Shown here: one piece after another, positions 1 through 4,139 of the stretch
How positions within the stretch are numbered: the stretch's first letter is position 1
How the letters are laid out: every line of letters starts with the position of its first letter
Source of the DNA: Candidatus Sumerlaeota bacterium
GTDB lineage: Bacteria > Sumerlaeota > Sumerlaeia > JADFCT01
DNA length: 6,096 nt
Direction of reading: 5' to 3'
NCBI GenBank assembly: GCA_017161665.1
Contig: JADFCT010000229.1
Location: 1 to 6,096, forward strand
Position numbers and translations under genes: made by a program
Notes under the pieces: generated by a model
Database searches by the model: none
What the model saw: only the letters and a program-made list of their open reading frames with translations
What the model was told of the DNA's origin: nothing

Positions 1-761
1 GCCAGGATCACGGCCGTGTCGTTGGTACTGGTGTCCCCATCCACGGTCACGGAATTATAGGTCGCCTCCGCAGCGGGGGCGAAAAGGGATTGCAAGTCCT
101 CCGGCGCAATCGTCGCATCCGTGACCACATAAGAGAGCATGGTGGCCATGTTGGGGTGAATCATGCCCGAACCTTTGGCCACGCCGAGGATGCGGACTTC
201 CCTGCCGCCCACCTCGATGGCGGCGCCGGCGAGTTTGCGCACCGTATCGGTGGTGCGAATGGCTTCCGCGAAGGCTTCCCAGCCGGCCCGCAATTCCAGG
301 GGCGCGTCCGCATCCAGCGCCTGGGCGCTCTGGATGACTGCCGGAACGCCGCGTCGGATTTTGGCCATGGGCATGGGCACGCCTATAACGCCGGTCGAAG
401 ACACCAGCACCTCCCCGGCCGGGCAACCGATGGCCTTGCCCACCACGGCCGCCATGGCCGCGCAGTCCTTGTCGCCCTGGACGCCGGTGGCGCAATTGGC
501 GTTGCCGCTGTTGACGATGACCGCCCGTCCCCGCCCTCGCGCAATCAGTTGACGTCCCCACGCCACGGGCGCGGCGCAAAAGGCGTTCGTCGTAAAGACG
601 CCGGCCACGGCGCAGTCGGCCTCGGATACGATCACGCCCAGATCCGGTTTTCCGCTCTTCTTGATTTGCGCGGCCATCCCAAAGGCCTTGAATCCCTGCG
701 GGGACGCCGGCGTCTCGGGCGCCGTCAACGCCGTCAAATCCTGTTCCATTTTCCGTAACAT
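1..761 (-). CDS. argJ: ArgJ, glutamate N-acetyltransferase / amino-acid acetyltransferase, C-terminus off the window
   Basis: ArgJ transfers the acetyl group of N-acetylornithine to glutamate (and in bifunctional forms also uses acetyl-CoA) in cytoplasmic arginine synthesis. The reverse strand is open from 761 to base 1 with no stop, giving about 250 of the roughly 400 residues usual for the family. Family signatures are intact: VFTTN near the N-terminus, NSGNANCATG, SSTGVIG, the self-cleavage segment KGSGMIHPNMATML, and DGDTSTND in the beta chain. The Thr of the MAT-ML segment (bases 141-143, residue 207 from the 761 start) is the expected autoproteolysis nucleophile, so the alpha chain is complete and the beta chain is cut by the window edge. 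Two in-frame ATGs are possible, at 761 and 749; 761 has AGGA three bases upstream and 749 has GGA upstream, so the start is open by four residues. No argC lies directly upstream, unlike common argCJ clusters; argB or others could follow off the left edge. Whether the enzyme is mono- or bifunctional cannot be read from the sequence. Confidence 0.96.
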   Translation of the reverse strand, partial: MLRKMEQDLTALTAPETPASPQGFKAFGMAAQIKKSGKPDLGVIVSEADCAVAGVFTTNAFCAAPVAWGRQLIARGRGRAVIVNSGNANCATGVQGDKDCAAMAAVVGKAIGCPAGEVLVSSTGVIGVPMPMAKIRRGVPAVIQSAQALDADAPLELRAGWEAFAEAIRTTDTVRKLAGAAIEVGGREVRILGVAKGSGMIHPNMATMLSYVVTDATIAPEDLQSLFAPAAEATYNSVTVDGDTSTNDTAVIL

Positions 762-965
762 CGTTCCTGAAACCTTCCGTGGTGGACTGTTGCTGACCTT
801 GCTTGGCGCGATGCTACGCGCAGCCCGGGAAAACGCCACGCTTTTTTTTCGAGACCCAATCCTCCCGCCATCCGGTTACAGGTTGCCTGACGGGGGGGCG
901 TTCGACTACCTTCGTTGTAACGCGGCGGTTGCCCGTTAACCATTATCCAGGGAGGAATCCGATTG
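762..965. promoter_or_regulatory. Divergent intergenic control region between argJ and the hydrolase fusion
   Basis: Both flanking genes start here and read outward, so promoters for both must lie in or next to these 204 bases. I see no clear -35/-10 pair on either strand. Visible structure is limited to a run of eight T at 842-849, a small dyad GCGCG/CGCGC with a six-base spacer (806-810 and 817-821), a short dyad CAGG/CCTG around TTG (879-889), and a run of G at 892-898. None matches an operator I know, and I cannot identify an ARG box. The region call rests on geometry, not on recognised promoter motifs. Confidence 0.45.
951..955 (+). promoter_or_regulatory. Ribosome binding site of the hydrolase fusion gene
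   Basis: GGAGG lies ten bases before ATG 966 and seven bases before an in-frame TTG at 963. Spacing alone slightly favours TTG, but an ATG directly behind it is the more likely initiator; the choice changes the protein by one residue. Confidence 0.7.
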
Positions 966-2789
966 ATGAAAGTATGGACCACACGATCACTCGCGCTGCT
1001 GACAGCCGGAGTGATTCTGCTTCCGGCCTTTTGCGTTCAGGCTCAGGGCCAACGGCGAATTACCGTCAACGAGTATGTGAACAAAATGAAAGCCGGCTGG
1101 GTGGGACAAATGGTCGGCGTCGGGTGGGGCGCGCCGACAGAATTTCACGCCCAGAACCGGATGCTCCGGCAAGACGAAGTCCCCCAGTGGAAGCCGGAGA
1201 TGGTCAACCAGTTCAACCAGGATGACCTCTATGTGGAAATGACATTCCTGCGCACGCTGGAACTCCATGGCCTCACGGCCCATATCCGCCAGGCGGGGAT
1301 CGACTTCGCCAACAGCGGCTATCCCCTCTGGCATGCGAACCGGAACGGACGCGATAATCTGCGCATCGGCATCGCGCCGCCCGATTCCGGACACCCCGCC
1401 TTCAACCGGCACGCCGACGACATTGATTATCAAATCGAAGCGGACTTCGCCGGTCTCATCGCCCCCGGCCTGCCGAATACGGTCATTCAACTGGGCGAAG
1501 TCTTCGGCCGACTCATGAACTATGGCGACGGCCTCTATGGCGGTCAGTTCGTCGGCGGCATGTATGCCGAAGCGTTCTTTGAAACCGACATGAACAAAAT
1601 CATCGCCGCCGGTCTGGCCTGCATTCCCGCGGACAGTCAGTTCGCCGAGTGCATCCGAGACACCGTCCAGTGGCACAAGGCATCGCCGAGCGACTGGGAA
1701 GCGACCTGGAAAAAAATTAACGACAAGTATCAGACGAATCCAGACTATCGCCAATTCTCATGCAACAAAGGGAACTTCAACATCGACGCCAAAATCAATG
1801 GCGCCTATATCGTGATGGGGCTGCTCTATGGCCAGGGCGATCCGGAAAAAACGATCACCATCTCCATGCGGTGCGGCCAGGACTCGGACTGCAATCCCTC
1901 GAACGCCGCCGGGATTCTCTTCACCACCATCGGCTTCGAACAACTCCCCGACGTTTACAAGTCGGCCATCGACCCCAACGGCACATTCAGCCATACCCCC
2001 TATTCCTTCCCGAAACTGATTGAGGTCTGCGAACAACTGGCCCGTGAAGCCGTGGGGCGCGCCGGTGGCAATCTGGGGCGCAACGAAAACCGGGAAGACA
2101 TTCTCCTGATTCCGGTCCTCACGCCCCAACCCTCGGCGCTGGAACAATGCTGGGAACCGGGACCGGTGGCCAACTCCCGCTTCACTCCCTACGAAATGGC
2201 CATGATCGAGGCAAACGCCAAAGACCGCGAAGAAGGCTATGACGGATGGGTGGCGCTCTTTGATGGCAAATCCCTTGAGGGATGGAAAGTCACAAAAGAA
2301 AATGCCGACGGCTGGAAAGTCGAAGACGGCGTCCTCAAGGGGAGCGGCGGTCGCTCGCATCTGTTCTATGATGGGAAACACGCGCCCTTCAACAATTTCG
2401 AACTGCGTCTGGAAGTCCTGACCCAGCCCCACACCAATTCCGGCGTCTTTATTCACACGGAATATCAGGAACAGGGCTGGCCCTCCAAAGGCATTGAGTG
2501 TCAGGTGAACAACACCTACCTGCCCGATCCGAAGAAAACCGGCAGCGCCTATAACATTGTCAACCTCTTCGGCGTCCCCGCGCAGGATGGGGAATGGTGG
2601 GACTATCACATCATCGTCAAGGACAACTGGCTGACGATCTATGTCAACGGCCAGAAAATTAACGAATACCTGCAACCAGCCGACCAGACCAACAATTCCA
2701 GGCTGAGTGAGGGAACCATTGCCCTCCAGCAGCATGATCCCGGCTCCAAGGTCAGTTACCGGAACATCCGCATCCGCAAACTGGACTAA
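966..2789 (+). CDS. Exported ADP-ribosylglycohydrolase-fold protein fused to a DUF1080 (3-keto-disaccharide hydrolase) domain
   Basis: This is a 607-residue protein from ATG 966. Residues 1-26 form a type I signal peptide (basic MKVWTTR, hydrophobic core, VQA cleavage site); Cys23 is not in a lipobox, so it is probably a soluble periplasmic or secreted protein. Residues about 33-364 match the ADP-ribosylglycohydrolase (DraG/ARH) fold: GVGWGAPTEF (52-60, candidate metal ligand Glu59), QDDLYVE (85-91) at the usual TDDT position, and GQDSDCNPSNAAG (304-316) at the usual GGDTDT position. A linker follows, then residues about 426-605 match DUF1080/PF06439: WVALFDGKSLEGW, NSGVFIHTEY (491-500), GIECQVNNT (509-517), GEWWDY and IYVNGQKI. 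DUF1080 members include hydrolases or lyases of 3-keto-glycosides, and the family is abundant in Planctomycetota-like bacteria. The two domains suggest a two-step or two-substrate action on a glycoside outside the cytoplasm; that is inference. The substrate of the first domain is unknown, and ADP-ribose is not assured because two ligand threonines of characterised ARH enzymes are replaced. It has its own RBS and stands apart from the next gene. Confidence 0.88.
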   Translation: MKVWTTRSLALLTAGVILLPAFCVQAQGQRRITVNEYVNKMKAGWVGQMVGVGWGAPTEFHAQNRMLRQDEVPQWKPEMVNQFNQDDLYVEMTFLRTLELHGLTAHIRQAGIDFANSGYPLWHANRNGRDNLRIGIAPPDSGHPAFNRHADDIDYQIEADFAGLIAPGLPNTVIQLGEVFGRLMNYGDGLYGGQFVGGMYAEAFFETDMNKIIAAGLACIPADSQFAECIRDTVQWHKASPSDWEATWKKINDKYQTNPDYRQFSCNKGNFNIDAKINGAYIVMGLLYGQGDPEKTITISMRCGQDSDCNPSNAAGILFTTIGFEQLPDVYKSAIDPNGTFSHTPYSFPKLIEVCEQLAREAVGRAGGNLGRNENREDILLIPVLTPQPSALEQCWEPGPVANSRFTPYEMAMIEANAKDREEGYDGWVALFDGKSLEGWKVTKENADGWKVEDGVLKGSGGRSHLFYDGKHAPFNNFELRLEVLTQPHTNSGVFIHTEYQEQGWPSKGIECQVNNTYLPDPKKTGSAYNIVNLFGVPAQDGEWWDYHIIVKDNWLTIYVNGQKINEYLQPADQTNNSRLSEGTIALQQHDPGSKVSYRNIRIRKLD

Positions 2790-2832
2790 GGGCGGTCTGG
2801 GGTAAGGCGGGGCGTGGTGGATTCTTTATAAA

Positions 2833-2856
2833 ACGCCAAGGCGCGGAGACGCAAAG
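2833..2856 (+). repeat. Three tandem octamers, consensus RCGCnnAG
   Basis: ACGCCAAG, GCGCGGAG and ACGCAAAG follow each other without a gap just after the hydrolase gene. Each unit keeps (A/G)CGC, two variable bases, then AG. From memory, similar strings of ACGCAAAG/ACGCCAAG-type units occur between genes in several GC-rich bacterial groups with no agreed function. The three units are seen directly; membership of a dispersed family is recollection. Confidence 0.6.
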
Positions 2857-2912
2857 CACACCGGGGCAAGGCGCCTCTGTCCGATAAGACCCATGTCCCA
2901 GGATCTGAACAT

Positions 2913-3037
2913 CCGCCAAGCCCCGAAGGTGGCGGCACATACCAGCCCAGGGTGGAGCGACCGATAGGGAGCGGAGCCCTGGGTCAAAGGCATCGCGACG
3001 GAGGCGCCGGCGCGATGTTTGCCGCGCAGCGCGCAAA
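2913..3037. repeat. Cluster of small palindromes, probable dispersed intergenic (REP-like) element
   Basis: Within 125 non-coding bases there are four dyads in a row: CCGCCA/TGGCGG (2913-2918, 2930-2935; 11-base loop); CCCAGGG/CCCTGGG (2946-2952, 2977-2983; 24-base loop holding two copies of GGAGCG at 2954 and 2968); CATCGCG/CGCGATG (2991-2997, 3011-3017; 13-base loop); and an imperfect TTTGCCGCGC/GCGCGCAAA dyad at 3018-3037. None is followed by a T-run, so they are not simple intrinsic terminators. The central CCCAGGGTGGAGCG...CCCTGGG block resembles sequences I recall recurring between genes in Planctomycetota-like genomes. This stretch together with the octamers accounts for most of the 307-base gap 2790-3096, where I find no credible gene. 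Confidence 0.55.
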
Positions 3038-3083
3038 AATCGTGACGGCGCCGACCCCCGTCCGTTTGTGTATTCCAATTTCA

Positions 3084-3089
3084 AAGGAG
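3084..3089 (+). promoter_or_regulatory. Ribosome binding site of the ecotin-TrmO fusion gene
   Basis: AAGGAG lies seven bases before ATG 3097. This canonical site fixes the start at the beginning of the signal peptide, which matters because it makes the export prediction part of the gene proper and not an artefact of an over-long reading frame. Confidence 0.85.
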
Positions 3090-3096
3090 TTTCATC

Positions 3097-4056
3097 ATGA
3101 TCCGTCAAATCCTCTTTACCGTCATCCTGTGCGGGGCGCTTTGGTCGATGGCCCTTCCGGCCTCGGAAAGCGTTCCCCTGCACCCCGAGTTGAAGGCCTT
3201 CCCGGCGGCCCGGGAGGGTCAGGAACGTTTTGTCATTGTGCTCCCCCATAAGGAGCGAGGCGAGGAGGACGCGTTCCTGGTCGAATTAGTCCCTGGGAAA
3301 ACGATGGAGACCGACGGGGTCAATCAAATGCGGCTCAACTGCCGGATCGAATCGAAGCCACTCACGGGCTGGGGCTATACCTTCTATGAAATCACCGGCA
3401 GCGATCAGGCCATCAGCACCCTCATGGCCCCGCCCCCGGGGACTCCGAAGGTCGAGAAATTCGTATCGGGAACGTCGCTGAAAATCCCGTACAACAGCCG
3501 CCTGCCCATCGTAGTCTATGCGCCCAAAGGTTTCGAGATGCGCTATCGCGTCTGGGAGGCGCCCGAGGAACTGACAGCGGCGCTGACCGACGCCGACGCC
3601 AACGCGAAGCAAACGGAATCGAAGGACACCTCCGAAAAGCCTTCAACCCAATCGTTCCTTTGCCACCCCATTGGAACCGTTCGGAAGGAAGGGGACAAGA
3701 CGACCATCGTTCTCGACAAGCAATATCAGGACGGGCTGCTGCGAGTGGATCAGCTCACACACATATTTGTCTTCTGGTGGTTTGACCAGAACGATACCCC
3801 GGAGAAGCGGGCCATCCTCCAGGTTCATCCGCGGGGCAACCGGGAGAACCCGCTCTCCGGCGTTTTCGCCACCCGCTCGCCCTTCCGCCCCAACCTCATC
3901 GCGCAAACCCGATGCAAGGTGATTTCCGTTAAAGAGAATGTGATTGAAATCGACACCATTGACGCTTTCGACAAGACGCCGGTTCTGGACATCAAGCCAG
4001 CGTCGATTCCCGACTGGATCAAACCCGACGAGGCCGAGACAAAAGCCCAAGAATAA
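3097..4056 (+). CDS. Exported ecotin-type serine protease inhibitor fused to a TrmO-like (UPF0066/TsaA) domain
   Basis: This is a 319-residue protein. Residues 1-22 are a signal peptide (MIRQ, hydrophobic core, probable cut after LPA). Residues about 29-158 align with ecotin, the periplasmic inhibitor of trypsin-fold serine proteases: FPAAREGQERFVIVLP, LVELVPGKTME, LTGWGY (89-94), the reactive loop STLMA (107-111), and YNSRLPIVVYAPKGFEMRYRVWEA near the end. By alignment with E. coli ecotin (STMMA, P1 Met84) the P1 residue is Leu109. The two cysteines that form the ecotin disulfide (50 and 87 in E. coli) are both absent here. A charged linker (159-186) leads to residues about 187-306, which match the TrmO/UPF0066 fold: HPIGTV, GVFATRSPFRPNLI (255-268) and TPVLDIKP (294-301). 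TrmO normally methylates t6A37 of tRNA with S-adenosylmethionine in the cytoplasm. Here the domain is behind a signal peptide, lacks the usual segment after PIGxxRS, and has NPIG changed to NLIA. tRNA modification is therefore doubtful. Both domain matches are strong; the joint function is unknown. A good RBS supports the start. Confidence 0.9.
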   Translation: MIRQILFTVILCGALWSMALPASESVPLHPELKAFPAAREGQERFVIVLPHKERGEEDAFLVELVPGKTMETDGVNQMRLNCRIESKPLTGWGYTFYEITGSDQAISTLMAPPPGTPKVEKFVSGTSLKIPYNSRLPIVVYAPKGFEMRYRVWEAPEELTAALTDADANAKQTESKDTSEKPSTQSFLCHPIGTVRKEGDKTTIVLDKQYQDGLLRVDQLTHIFVFWWFDQNDTPEKRAILQVHPRGNRENPLSGVFATRSPFRPNLIAQTRCKVISVKENVIEIDTIDAFDKTPVLDIKPASIPDWIKPDEAETKAQE

Positions 4057-4066
4057 CGGAAAGGAA

Positions 4067-4111
4067 AAGAGGCCGGCGCCACTCATGACACCACACAGCG
4101 CCGAGCCTCTT
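4067..4111. terminator. Shared hairpin terminator between converging genes
   Basis: AAGAGGC + CGGCGC (4067-4079) pairs with GCGCCG (4098-4103) and GCCTCTT (4105-4111), a 13-bp stem with one bulged A at 4104 and an 18-base loop. It starts 11 bases after the stop of the ecotin fusion and about 30 bases beyond the stop of the minus-strand kinase. Read on the minus strand, the stem runs into TTTTCCTTTCC, a usable T-rich tail; on the plus strand the tail is CTCTTCCCC, weaker. It is likely the kinase terminator, probably serving both genes. Confidence 0.75.
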
Positions 4112-4139
4112 CCCCACTCTGTCTGACCCACCGAACGGA

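Noticed and set aside
90..758. Long plus-strand open frame opposite argJ
   Set aside because: It is antisense to a frame carrying every ArgJ signature; its own protein is rich in Gly, Arg and His with no recognisable motif, as expected of a GC-rich shadow frame.
842..849. Run of eight T as a plus-strand terminator
   Set aside because: No stable hairpin lies directly before it and no plus-strand gene ends upstream; it sits in a divergent promoter region.
987..1754. 255-residue minus-strand open frame inside the hydrolase fusion
   Set aside because: It is a shadow of the ARH-like domain, with no RBS and no family resemblance; the plus frame is clearly the coding one.
1758..2735. 325-residue minus-strand open frame inside the hydrolase fusion
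   Set aside because: It lies opposite the end of the ARH-like domain and the DUF1080 domain, whose motifs are intact on the plus strand; the length is explained by high third-position GC.
2752..3249. Minus-strand open frame across the 2790-3096 gap
   Set aside because: It runs through palindromes and repeats and overlaps both neighbours. It is low-complexity and Arg/Pro-rich, with no motif; the gap is better read as non-coding.
2952..3251. Plus-strand 99-residue open frame entering the ecotin gene
   Set aside because: It starts inside a palindrome loop and overlaps the ecotin start in another frame, without a convincing RBS.
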